A model generated the notes under the pieces. That model did not search any database and was not told the DNA's origin. It was given only the letters and a program-made list of their open reading frames with translations. Made by a program: the position numbers and the translations under genes. Positions 49,640-62,750 of a stretch of DNA of 64,000 nt are shown piece by piece. The first letter of the stretch is position 1, and each line of letters begins with the position of its first letter. Source of the DNA: Paramecium sonneborni (Eukaryota > Ciliophora > Oligohymenophorea > Peniculida > Parameciidae); the NCBI GenBank assembly GCA_905182985.1, contig CAJJDN010000171.1:5137-69136 (forward strand), given 5' to 3'.

Positions 49640-50115
49640 TCAATAATCCTTTTTGGTTTTGGGTCTAGACAATCGTTAGACAAGATTCTTTTGGAATAGT
49701 GAAGTCTACTTAAGTTTTTCTTTAGCCAAGGGAGGTAACTGATATTAATATTTAGGAGTTGAGAAGAAGGATTCATGTGTTCTAAGCATAGACTTATAAT
49801 TATGCAAGGGAGAGTATCTCTCTTAGGGATTCATCCTGGCAATAGATTCATAGCATTTTACAATACATAAGTATCTCTTCCAGTACCATCACATTGATAG
49901 AATATTCGTTCTGGTATTTTTTAGGCTCTTGGTGAAGGAGATGGCATCATATTTATACCAGTTCTATTTTATTACATAATGAGGAATCGGAATTCAGTAC
50001 CAAAGTTGCCTCCATTATTATAAGATATGTAGGTATCTCTTCCAAATCCATCATTATTGTAAGAAGAAGGATTTCTTTCTGGTTTTGATCCTTTATTAAG
50101 AATTGGCTGTTTCAT
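49640..50115 (-). CDS. small protein with repeated GRDTY motif
   Basis: About 158 residues if one base is added in the A run (plus-strand T run 49856-49859); otherwise it stops after 100. Two repeats are visible: NDGFGRDTYISYNNGG and CDGTGRDTYVL. Such 'DGxGRDxYI' motifs recur, from memory, in small tubulin-associated ciliary proteins, so a ciliary role is plausible but not shown. The rest is basic, with a C-terminal SRPKTKKDY. It lies on the same strand as the RING gene, only 23 bp downstream of it. Confidence 0.55.
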
Positions 50116-50138
50116 AAAATTAATTATTGAGAAACAAA

Positions 50139-51625
50139 TCAATTTAATGCAATTATATCGACAACTTTTACTCTCTGATCATTTGCGTAAACAACTTTTA
50201 ATATAGCTTATGTATGCTAAAGATAATAATTAATCTTACACTTCTACATATCAAACATTCTTTTCTTTCCTAATTCCAATCTAATGCACATTTTTAACAT
50301 ACACCTCCATGACCACATGGAATGTATACTGTACAACTTTGTTAATGAAAACAATTAAAACACTATTTCATCATTCCATCATGTTAAGCTATTTCTGTTA
50401 AAGTTGGAGATTTATTATTAAAACCAGCTGAATTTATCTCTGTTTGATTTCTTTATTCTTCAGGAAGATAATAAGTACTCGAGATCTTTATGAGTTATTT
50501 TGGAAAATCATTCAAAATGTTATCTCTAAAATTATAGACAAATTTCTTATTATTTCTACAACTTGGAAAATTTATTATCTCAGGTTCTCTTTCTATTTAT
50601 TCTTAACTTTATATGTGTAATACACCTATCATAAATGCTGATAATATATCTTTATGATATATCGTGTATACCATAAATATTAAAGTCTAAAACACATTAC
50701 AAATTATTGCCAAAATGTAGTTATATTCTATATTTTATTCCAAACTCAAACTCATCTTCAATAATGCATATACAGGAACACCACAAAAACTAAATAAAAA
50801 CAAATTGGCCCAAATCATACCAATTATGTGAATCATCAATATTCCCTTTTAGTCTATCCTGCTATGTAAATATTTATTTATTAGCATTGGCAATTTCAAG
50901 AGACATACTAATTATAATAGAATAGATATCAATAAAAATAACCAAAATATTGAAAATGTGTATATCCATTTAATAGACAACCAATCTATCAGTTTCAAAT
51001 TTATGAACATCAATTAAGTAACAAAACAAAACCGTATCAATACTACAATCTATTTTCTTCATTTACATAGATACCAATTTCAATTAATATATCTAAGTTT
51101 TGTTCCTATGTAATTACAATATAGAATGCATCACCCAAATTATTGTGTAAACTTCCAAAACCATAGCCAAATATTGCATTTAAAAGTCATTGTTATCAAC
51201 AAAATAAATCAAGCAACTCTGATCTTATTAATCAAACATACATAATAAGAAATTAATCCAATACCCCAAATTAACTCGAAGCAGCACTGATGATTGTTTT
51301 TAGCTCTATATATTACATATATTATTTTACATCTTATTATAAGAGATGCAAATTTTAATCAAATACAATAGATGTCCGATACTTACAAATAGAATCGGAA
51401 TTCTAAAACTTAAATGAAATGTGAAGGATGAAAGTAACAATGTTAAGAAACAATTAAACAATATAACTATCAAAAGAGCCTAATTAAAATAGCTCTTACT
51501 GCTGTTAGCCAACTATAGGCAATTTATAAATTCAAAGATGATTCAGATTCTACTTGATGTGCCTCAATACTGAACTCTGAATTATTTCTCCTTGGACTTG
51601 AACTCTGAGATTATTATTAATTCAT
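50139..51625 (-). CDS. multi-pass membrane protein with C-terminal RING finger
   Basis: The N-terminus (MNQQQSQSSSPRRNNSEF) and the C-terminal third are clear. The latter has hydrophobic segments (GMIWANLFLFSFCGVPV, YILAIICNVFQTLIFMVY) followed by a RING of C3HC4 type: CFNCFHQQSC, PCGHGGVCQKC, then CLICRS across a 23-nt intron. It is therefore a likely membrane-bound E3 ubiquitin ligase. A 20-nt intron follows residue 46. The middle (about 50850-51430) shows coding-like pieces in all three frames that I could not join, so it may contain further introns, sequencing errors or real decay. Its 5' part is repeated beyond the N at 52640. Confidence 0.6.
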
Positions 51626-51772
51626 TATAAATAATTACATCAAATTCAAATTATTTACTTTAGTAAAAGAACTTAAATACTCTAATGGTATATCATAAAT
51701 ATATATTATAAAAAAAGAAAATCTAATTTCATATATCGTTATTAATTTTTTGAATTTCAAATAATAAAATAT

Positions 51773-52073
51773 ATGAATAGTTCTCCGTATGTAGTTAAAA
51801 GGAAATAAAGAGTTGGTGACTGGATTTGTGGAGTATGTAAAAACTTAAACTTCTCCTTTCGAAATCAATGTAAATCGAATGAAAATATATATAGGTAATC
51901 GATGCAATAAGTTCCCGCATAGAAAATACTCAAAACAATAATTTAGAGGTTTTAGAACATTAGTTCTCATCCATTATGAGGAACCAATAGAAAGTTTTGA
52001 TGAATTATTAGAAAACCAAATTGATCCAATTGTTAAATCTAGCCTTTTGGTATTGGATTTGGATCAATTTTGA
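51773..52073 (+). CDS. small RanBP2-type zinc-finger protein
   Basis: 91 residues, one 25-nt intron (GTAAATCG...ATATATAG, starting about 51870) that falls inside the zinc finger. The finger reads GDWICGVCKNLNFSFRNQ and then Cys-Asn-Arg-Cys: W-x-C-x2-C, x10, C-x2-C with the Asn and Phe typical of the RanBP2/Nzf type. These fingers bind RNA or ubiquitin. The remainder is a short acidic tail (EEPIESFDELLENQ). Divergent from the RING gene by 147 bp. An identical copy at 52979-53279 is the same gene in the overlapping contig. Confidence 0.75.
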
Positions 52074-52154
52074 ATTTACAAATTTTTGTATTTTTTTTTT
52101 TATCTGCTTTAATTATTGAGAGTATAATTATATAATAAATTTATTTACCAAAAT

Positions 52155-52639
52155 ATGAGTGATTTAAGATTGTTGAATCAAAATAAAAGCCTTCACCATT
52201 TCCAGAATACATTTTTCAAATAAGAACCATCTCCTTGTAAATCATATCGTAAATAACTCGAATAACATGGATCACCAAATCATTTATCAACATCTCTTTC
52301 CATTTCGAAGACACTTGCTAATAATAAACCTTAATCTTAATAATCAGAAACCTCTTATGCTTATTTTTTAATACAACAAATTAAACAGTTAGAGTAGACA
52401 ATAGAAGAATTAAAATAAGAAAATCAGTTACTAAAATCTTAATAGAAGATAGGATTTTTGGTATAATTATTAAATAAGTTAGGATTTACAATTTTAACAT
52501 AAATAAATGAATAAATATCATAGTTTATTGAAGTCTGTATAACAAATTAAATTGGATAACATAAAATTAAGAAAAAGCATAGAATAGATGAATATGATGA
52601 TGAAAATTCATTTGGTACCAGTGAATGAAATGTTTTTGA
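52155..52639 (+). other. truncated assembly copy of the coiled-coil gene at 53361
   Basis: Identical to 53361-53845 up to the N at 52640, where it is cut. Not a separate gene. Confidence 0.85.
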
Positions 52640-52978
52640 NTAACAATGTTAAGAAACAATTAAACAATATAACTATCAAAAGAGCCTAATTAAAATAGCT
52701 CTTACTGCTGTTAGCCAACTATAGGCAATTTATAAATTCAAAGATGATTCAGATTCTACTTGATGTGCCTCAATACTGAACTCTGAATTATTTCTCCTTG
52801 GACTTGAACTCTGAGATTATTATTAATTCATTATAAATAATTACATCAAATTCAAATTATTTACTTTAGTAAAAGAACTTAAATACTCTAATGGTATATC
52901 ATAAATATATATTATAAAAAAAGAAAATCTAATTTCATATATCGTTATTAATTTTTTGAATTTCAAATAATAAAATAT

Positions 52979-53279
52979 ATGAATAGTTCTCCGTATGTAG
53001 TTAAAAGGAAATAAAGAGTTGGTGACTGGATTTGTGGAGTATGTAAAAACTTAAACTTCTCCTTTCGAAATCAATGTAAATCGAATGAAAATATATATAG
53101 GTAATCGATGCAATAAGTTCCCGCATAGAAAATACTCAAAACAATAATTTAGAGGTTTTAGAACATTAGTTCTCATCCATTATGAGGAACCAATAGAAAG
53201 TTTTGATGAATTATTAGAAAACCAAATTGATCCAATTGTTAAATCTAGCCTTTTGGTATTGGATTTGGATCAATTTTGA
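52979..53279 (+). other. assembly copy of the RanBP2 zinc-finger gene
   Basis: Identical to 51773-52073. Counted as the same gene because of the contig overlap around the N at 52640. Confidence 0.85.
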
Positions 53280-53360
53280 ATTTACAAATTTTTGTATTTT
53301 TTTTTTTATCTGCTTTAATTATTGAGAGTATAATTATATAATAAATTTATTTACCAAAAT

Positions 53361-53997
53361 ATGAGTGATTTAAGATTGTTGAATCAAAATAAAAGCCTTC
53401 ACCATTTCCAGAATACATTTTTCAAATAAGAACCATCTCCTTGTAAATCATATCGTAAATAACTCGAATAACATGGATCACCAAATCATTTATCAACATC
53501 TCTTTCCATTTCGAAGACACTTGCTAATAATAAACCTTAATCTTAATAATCAGAAACCTCTTATGCTTATTTTTTAATACAACAAATTAAACAGTTAGAG
53601 TAGACAATAGAAGAATTAAAATAAGAAAATCAGTTACTAAAATCTTAATAGAAGATAGGATTTTTGGTATAATTATTAAATAAGTTAGGATTTACAATTT
53701 TAACATAAATAAATGAATAAATATCATAGTTTATTGAAGTCTGTATAACAAATTAAATTGGATAACATAAAATTAAGAAAAAGCATAGAATAGATGAATA
53801 TGATGATGAAAATTCATTTGGTACCAGTGAATGAAATGTTTTTGAAAATGATTCCTCCTGAGAATTATCATAAAGAATCATTTAATCATATGTAAAATGA
53901 TTCAATAAATGATTCGACATTAAATTTTAAAATACATGCAAATATTAATAAATATTAAAAATGTAAAACAGAGACTCAACTAAAAGAGTAGAAATGA
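53361..53997 (+). CDS. coiled-coil protein, 204 aa
   Basis: One 22-nt intron (53667-53688). Begins MSDLRLLNQNKSLHHFQ. A Ser/Gln/Asn-rich N-terminal third is followed by a clear coiled coil (IQQIKQLEQTIEELKQEN) and, after the intron, a second helical part (HSLLKSVQQIKLDNIKLRK) and a Met-rich segment. The rest is hydrophilic. No catalytic or named domain. It lies 81 bp downstream of the RanBP2 gene and ends 269 bp before the DHHC gene. Confidence 0.65.
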
Positions 53998-54266
53998 GTA
54001 TATGACATTTTTTAAAATATTGAATCAAAGTTATAAATAATATTGTGTTTCTTAATTATTATTATTTACAATAGCCTAAAATATAGGAAACTGTTTTTTT
54101 TTTTATATTGATAAGTATATAAATGATAGAAATTATGATTGATTTAATGTTAGAAATTTGAATATTAGTAGAAATAATAAATAAATTATTTATATATATA
54201 TTGGAGGGATGATTAAATTAGGTATAATTTATATTAAATCTTTGAGCACCAATATTGTATGGATTT

Positions 54267-55582
54267 ATGCAAATATATTTGTTGAGTATTTTTAGCATAG
54301 TAGATGATGGTTTATTTGAGAAATAAAATATAGGGACATATTATTTATATTTGATGATAATTTTAAGTTTAATTTTCTATGGATTTACAGCATTTAAGGA
54401 TGTATATAATAATGATATAATAAAGCCAGGATTTGTTACAATAAATGATTATTAATATACAGATAGTTCTAATCCATATTAAAAGAAGAAATAATAATAA
54501 TTTCATGCACTTCCACGAAATTCTCAATTGAGAACAAAGGAATAAATAGCAGAGGAACATATTGATTTAAAAGTGGATAATCAAATAAAAGAGAAACCAA
54601 AGTATAATTATGTGTCTATAATATAAAGAAATAAAGATGAATTTGAAATGGAATGTGAGGCATCAATTGATGAATAAAACTTTGCTGATAATGATATACC
54701 TAATATAGAGAATAATGTTAAATCTTACGAGAAAACTCCTGAGAAAAGTAAGACACCTTCAAAAATGAATTCATAAACGCAGAGTCCTCATTAAAATAAT
54801 AATATTGTTTCATCATAAATATTATCTTAAGGGAGTACAAATAATAATAATAAGAATAATAATACAAATAGATAAACTGATCCTCCATTTAATTATTAAT
54901 AAGAAATAATAAATATAGAATAAGTTGAACATTAATAATAATCTCCAAAATCATCAAATAATGAAAAGAATATTGATTAAAGTGTTCATCATGGGAATAG
55001 CATGTTTATAGAAAAGAGATATTGTCCAATTTGTAATTAAGATTAAATCATACGTTCTAAACATTGTAGAAAGTGTAATCGATGCATTGCCTTATATGAT
55101 CATCATTGTCCATGGGTATAATTATATATATATAGATAAATTTAAGACAAGTAATTGTATTGGAGAACGTAATAGATGTGTTTTTTATTGGTTTCTCTTA
55201 TTTTAGATTTAAGAAATAGCATATGTGATGAGAGAAGTAAATATATGTAAATAATATTAATAAAGGCTTTTCCACATATAGATTTCTCTTCTTATAGTGG
55301 ATTATTTTCCATTTTAGTCATCATTAGTTTATTATTATCAATTTCAATGGGATTAATGGTATTAAGTTTATTACTGTTTCATTCTTTGTTGACTTTCAAA
55401 AATATGACTACTTGGGAATATAAGAGTTGGAAGAGAATTTCGTATCTTAAAGATTTTCCATAATAGTTAGGGTCACCATTCAGTACTGGATGGAAACAAA
55501 ATCTTAGATTATATTGTCGCTTCTCTGTACCCAAATTGACTAATTGGGAATATAGTAACTAAAATCTAAATTTTATAAAATG
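54267..55582 (+). CDS. DHHC-type palmitoyltransferase
   Basis: 408 residues with introns 55116-55146, 55237-55265 and 55527-55555. These enzymes attach palmitate to cysteines of membrane proteins. The cysteine-rich domain reads RYCPICNQDQIIRSKHCRKC then NRCIALYDHHCPW, and after the first intron TSNCIGERN; the catalytic Cys is in DHHC. The following membrane segments (SGLFSILVIISLLLSISMG) and the TTWE form of the TTxE motif confirm the family. The N-terminal half is short on membrane segments: one clear helix (LYLMIILSLIFYGF) and a weaker one at the start, so a 5' exon may be missing. A long Asn/Gln/Ser-rich linker separates it from the DHHC domain. Its TGA overlaps the ATG of the next ORF. 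Confidence 0.85.
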
Positions 55583-56396
55583 AATAATTAATCAATTAAT
55601 TAGATATAGTAATAACATCAATACGAAGAAATTGAATAGGCTCTTCAATTATAATGTGATTTTGTTGACAAAATTGTCTCCAATTTAAATGTTGTCAATA
55701 AAGACCTCCTTAATATTCAATCTTAACCATTAGAATTATGGTAGATTGAAAAAAATAATTATATCAAATCTATTGCAGATCTTAAAGCATAAATTGATAA
55801 AATATAATCCCATTATGACTTAGAAATATCATAAAGGGAAGAATAATTTTAAACTGCTTAATTAAGTAAATTACATCTTTTACTATTTATTAGAAGTATA
55901 AGAAGAACATAATCTTTTAATCCAATATAAAGATAATTAAATTCTTAAATTATAACAAGAAATCAAATTACTCATTAAATCCAAAGAAGACTTATAATCT
56001 TAAGTTTAATAAAGTAAAAAAATTACTAATGAACCTAATTCTGTTACATAAAAGTTGTAATTTGAAAAAGAAATCAATAAACTTAAAGATGAAAATAAAG
56101 CACTTAAAATATAATTGTAATAATTATAAGATTAGAATGCTAAACTTGAAGAAAATTAACTAAGGAAACATCAATTATTTTAAGAACAACTAAACATAAA
56201 ATAAAAAGAAATAAATCAAGTTAAAGAACTTGCTTAAGTTATTTTAGATTAAAGAACATAAATAGAAGATTTCTTTGTAGAATCACTCTAAAAATTAGAA
56301 TTGGGACAGGACTTATAAATTAAATCTTTACCATAAAGTGCTAAAATATAAATATTGAAAGAAATTATAGTAGCATTTACAAAACAGAAACATTGA
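55579..56396 (+). CDS. coiled-coil protein adjoining the DHHC gene
   Basis: About 262 residues, one 28-nt intron (55866-55893). Almost the whole sequence is Gln/Lys/Glu/Leu heptads (for example NQILKLQQEIKLL, LKDENKALKIQLQQLQ). The first ATG overlaps the DHHC stop (ATGA at 55579-55582). From that ATG the frame needs one base removed in the AAA at 55619-55621. Alternatively, the coil is in frame with the spliced DHHC gene, beyond its TGA. So this is either a separate gene with an error near its start or a C-terminal part of the DHHC gene. No other motif. Confidence 0.5.
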
Positions 56397-56595
56397 TCTA
56401 TTATATATATATATATATTATTAATTGGAAATTGATAATATACTACAATATATTTAAAGTAATATGTTGATTATCTGTATGAAATGTTAGCTGATAAATG
56501 TGAATTGTTCTAAAAGCATATACCTAATTTATAAGAGTGATAATGCATATATATAGAATATAATTGTAAATATTAAAAATACTAAATATTTATTA

Positions 56596-57870
<1,275 letters not shown>

Positions 57871-58769
57871 ATAAATCTCTCTCTTAATATATATATATTT
57901 TAAATAACATCATATATATTATCATTAAATATACCAAAATAGATGTTGTTCATATATGATCTATAATTCTTTCAATTATTCCAAAATCATTTTAATTTGA
58001 TTTTATTTAACTTCATTAATTAATTATTGAATAATACCTTAAAACCTTCCTTAACTTAATCAAAATATAACAAAATATAATTAAATCATCAATTTTTTTA
58101 TTTCAATCTTCATATATGTTCATCTTAATCTCTTATTAATTTATTATATTCAATCTCTTCTATTCTATTATATATATAAAATCTTAAAATGACAAAGTTG
58201 TTCATAATCTTAAACATTTTTATACTCTTCTAATTACAATATCCTGCTATTTATTTTCACTCAACAATTACTATCATCTTCTCTCTTCACACTCTTTTAA
58301 TCATTTTTTTAAACATTTTTTTAAACATATTTATTCTTTATGTAAATATACAAATACAGATTTCTTTCTACATAAATTAATTTAAATATACTATTTCAAA
58401 CTTCTTTTTACTTTTACTTCACAATCTTATGATGATTATGAAGTTGTTATCATTTATATTTACAAATATTATTTATTACAATTCATAATCAATTTATTCA
58501 AATTTATCTAACCTATCTTTTATTCACTTATTTATTCTGTGTAAACAAATTTATCATTTTATATAGATATTTCCTTTATATTTCCTAATATATGTTCATT
58601 CTATTATTTTTTTATTTATTTCATTTACAAAATATAATTTTATATAGATATTTCTTAATGTTTAGGTAAATCTTAATTTTAACTTTAATTTCTAGATTAA
58701 ATTCATCTAAATTCTAAGCTTTTAACCAATTAAAATTATTTTATAGTTTTATATTCAATTAAAAAAATT
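57871..58769. other. divergent intergenic region
   Basis: 900 bp of AT-rich DNA between the kinase and the next plus-strand gene; no gene supported. Presumably carries both promoters. Confidence 0.5.
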
Positions 58770-59816
58770 ATGTATAAATTAAATACCATGCAAGGTTCTT
58801 CGTTCTTTAATTTCCTAACTCCTGTCAATTATTTATCAAAAAAGACCTTATTTCGTAATGCTAATGAAATTAAACCAAAAAGAATGGATTCTTATGGTAG
58901 AGTACTTGTAGCTCAATCATTACCTAAAGAATTTTGGTTTAGAGAGTATGATAAACGTATTTGCAGTAAATAATAGAAAAAAGAATGGCGAAAAATGCAT
59001 AGACATTAAAATCCAATATATTTTAAAAGAATTGAATAAATTCAGCATTTATTAGTTTATTCAAATCGTCCATGTACTTAAAGTCCTTCAAAAAAATGGA
59101 GAAAGTGTAGAAATCTCCTTCTGAAAAAGAACACAGATATATCTATGACTGCAGATATGGTTAAATAGAAATTCTAAGAAACTCTGCATCTATTAATACC
59201 ATAAAAATCTTAAATATCTCCTTAAAGTGTTAGATGTTCACTTTTATCAAATAAAAAATTAAATAGTAATATAAATTTACAACAAACAAATGAATTTAAA
59301 ATAAAATAAACAAAGACACTAAATCGATTAGAATCAAATAAAACAGATTATGTGCCTAGTTTATTATCTATTGATAAATAAATTAAAGAAAATAGTATCA
59401 GTTAAAGTAATATCAATAATAATTCATTTATATAACAAAAAGATATCTCTACCCATTAAATGACTCCTAGAAATAGATTTCTCAAAGATTGTTGTAGATT
59501 ATATGGTTTAGATTCACATATACCTTCAATAAATAAATTAGTTTTCTCAGATTCAATTTAATTAACTGAATCATGTGAAACTAAATCTGATAAAATTGAA
59601 AATTCTCCTAAATCTATAGGGAAATCAACATATTAATAGAAAACTCTACTAAATTTAATAAAAAAGTAGGCAGATTATTAATAAAATAAAAAATAAAGAT
59701 AATGTAGTACATCACTTTAAAAGAATAATTGTAAGATTTTTAACAATAGAATGAGTAGAGTGATGAAAACTTATTTTCCATCTCCAAAAAGGTTTAATAA
59801 ACATAATTTCTCATGA
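58770..59816 (+). CDS. hypothetical basic protein, 348 aa
   Basis: Single exon, beginning MYKLNTMQGSSFFNFLTP. The N-terminal 90 residues look structured (SYGRVLVAQSLPKEFWFREY), followed by a basic KKEWRKMHRHQNP segment. The remainder is low-complexity, Ser/Asn/Lys/Gln-rich, ending in KTYFPSPKRFNKHNFS. No known domain. Convergent with the ankyrin gene, 94 bp apart. Function unknown. Confidence 0.6.
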
Positions 59817-59910
59817 TAAAATTTTATTTGATTAAATATTTTAATTGTAGTGGATATTAAAATAAATAATAATAGAAGTGTAATTAAAATAGAGTAAAAC
59901 AAATAGTGTA

Positions 59911-62750
59911 TCATTTTAATTCTGCATTCTCTTAATTATTTTATTCTTATTTTTAAGACTAAGCTTTTGATTTTAGATAGTAAAAGTTATCTCTTTCTTT
60001 TTTAGTATAAAATGTTCTTAATGAAATAATTTAATCTTGTTACCATTTGATTTCATCATTAACATTAAACATAGGTTCCATTTTCATTTCAGCATAGGGT
60101 GAATAATTCTATTCTAAATTGGATTAAGTTCTTCTACTTTTTTGTCTATGAGATTATGATTTACTATTAACAGGATTATATTATAAATTAAGTTCTTTAA
60201 GCATAGATATAGAACAATAACATAAAGGATTTTTGCCTTCATCATTTAATGTATCAATATTAGCTCCATTTGAAATAAATAGATTGATTAAGACTATATT
60301 ATTAGTTATAAATGCAGCAAATGTAGGAGTTAATCCTCCTTTACAAGGCATATTAACATCAGCACCAGCATTAATTAGAAAATTACAAAATGTAATACTT
60401 TATAATTTAGCAGCATGATAGAGAGGACAAAACATATCAGTATCATAACAATTAACATCTTATGGTTCAAATTAAAAACCTGAATATTCAGCCCAATTTG
60501 TATTTCCAACTTTTAAAGCTAGAAATAACTTTCTTTATTTTAATTTCAATTAAATCATTGAATGAGGTACTTTAATTTTAGAATAATCCATTTATATTCC
60601 TTTTTAAAATTATTATTTAGAATTTCCAGCACTCTAAGCAATAGCTTATTTAAGACTTTTATAACATTCTTCGATATCAATTGTATTATAATTTTTAGAT
60701 TGCATCCTACTAAGAATTCTAAAGAATTTAGGATCCTTTTATTTTTCTTAATAATCTTTTTATCTTCTCTTTTCTCTCTCTCTTAAATATCTCTTTTTTG
60801 AAACATATGCTTTTAATGCTCTTTTTATTTTATTTATAGCTATTAATTCTATTTCTGGAGTTATCCAATCTGATTTTATTACACCTCCTTCTATTCCTTA
60901 TAATTATGGACTTGAATATATTCTAGTTTTCTTTGGTCCTCCAGTATAGAAATTTTAAAAATTAGATTTTATTTATTCATATTCTTTCTTTTACACTTTT
61001 AGTTTGTATTCATTAAATACTTTTGCTGGAGTTGGAAAATATTCTTATTATTATTATGGTATTAATCGTAATTTTGATGAAGGATGTGTTTTTCGAATCA
61101 CATTCATTAATGTCAATGATTCTTCTTTTGATGGAAATATTGGTTTATGAATTTCACTTTTCACTCCTAATTTTTAATCTCTTCTTTCATTTTTCTATTG
61201 AATATATCAAATTATACTTTTCTTCTTATTACATTCATCATTATCTCCTTAAATTTCCATACATAAGGATTTGCTATTGGATTTCCTTATTTATATTCTT
61301 AATAGTATAAATGATATTTTTCAGAATCTTATTTCATTGTAGTCTTAGTTTTATCTTTCATCTCTCTTAAAATATTACACATCTTAATTTATAATTTCTT
61401 TATTGAATTTTATTTCTCCTATTTCTCTTAAATATTTTTAGATTCTCTATTTTTTATAAATTGTATTTCATTTCTTTCTTTTAAAAAATCATGTCTTGAT
61501 TAATTTACTTATTTTTATATATCAAAATGACTTTTCAAAATATTTTCAGCTATTTATAATTCAATATCACTAATAATATCTTAATCTAAATGATTGATAG
61601 CACTTTATATGAATCTATTGTATATTATCATTTAATTACTTTTTATCTGAACATCTATTCAATAATACACTTGTGTTAATTAAATATAATAAATCATCCT
61701 CATTCATACATTAATATGATTCAAATTTAGACTCTAATTCTTACCTTTTCTATTTATTCTATTATCCTTTATCTAAATTACTTACAAATTCCCCTATAGC
61801 TATACTATTCCAAGAACTACTGTTTATTAATTTACTCAATCTTTATTTAGCAGATAATCTCTTCGCAAGAAACAATTCTTCTTTACTTTAATTCCATTTG
61901 TCTATCCTAACAGATTTTGGTGAATTCAATTAAACATTTGTATTATTTCTTTTATTCTTAATTGTCTTTAATAAATTAGTTAATTCATCAATTATTTATC
62001 TAGTATCAGGTTTCTTATAAAGTAAATCTTAAATTGTTTCACCTGTTCGATTGGACAATTACATATGTATCTTACTAGTATTATTTTTATCATTAATCAT
62101 TTCTACCAATGCAAATTTCAGTCTCTTTTTCAATTATCTAAATTTCGTATCTATCTCAATCCAATCAAATATATCCAACATTTTATCTTAACTATGAGTA
62201 ATAATTGTTATATTATCACTCTTTCTCCTTTATATGTCTCTTTAATCAATCCTTTACTTCCATTACCTAAGTGAATCAAGTACTTGATTTTATAACTAAT
62301 TTAGTATATAGTATTCTCTTTCTTATACTGTTTCAAATTGTTAAACTCGATTTAATGATATTCTTAATTATTATATTAATACCCTAATTCTTATGCTACT
62401 CTATTTAACTCTTTAATTACGATTTCATTTTTATCGAAACATTAACTGCATAAGTATTCTATTTTTTCAGCAAATAGATTCATGCAAAATTCATCATTGT
62501 AAAACTCACAATGCCTTCGTTTTGGTGCATTTATTTCTAATTATGATATTGTTTATTTTCTGCTTGCATGAGCAGATGAATTTATTGCTGTACTAATTTA
62601 ACTCTATGCAAAACTGTTTGATCTCTTTAGTATTTTTTATACTGGATATCTTTATAATTGTCTTCTAAATTGATGCTATTAAGAAAACTGTTTCATTTTC
62701 TCATCAAATTACTAAACAGTTTCCAAACCTAAGAAAATATCATCATCCAT
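59911..62750 (-). CDS. large ankyrin-repeat protein
   Basis: About 924 residues. Inferred introns: 17-nt (GTACTTGATTCACTTAG, near 62275), 25-nt (near 61650) and 23-nt (near 61175); with these the length is a multiple of three. The first 600 residues are helical, Gln/Lys-rich, with an IQ-like stretch (AINKIKRALKAYVSKKRYL). The C-terminal part holds ankyrin repeats: FCPLYHAAKLQSITFCNFLI, then INAGADVNMPCKGGLTPTFA, then LINLFISNGANID. The AGADVN and NGANID turns are diagnostic. Ankyrin repeats bind proteins; the partner is unknown. The 17-nt interval is short even for this genome, so a small indel is an alternative. Confidence 0.7.

Larger units (their letters stand above)
51435..53845. repeat. 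1.2-kb perfect direct duplication around the N at 52640
   Basis: 51435-52639 equals 52641-53845, offset 1206, single N between. Contains the 5' end of the RING gene, the whole RanBP2 zinc-finger gene and most of a coiled-coil gene. Interpreted as unmerged contig overlap. Confidence 0.9.
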
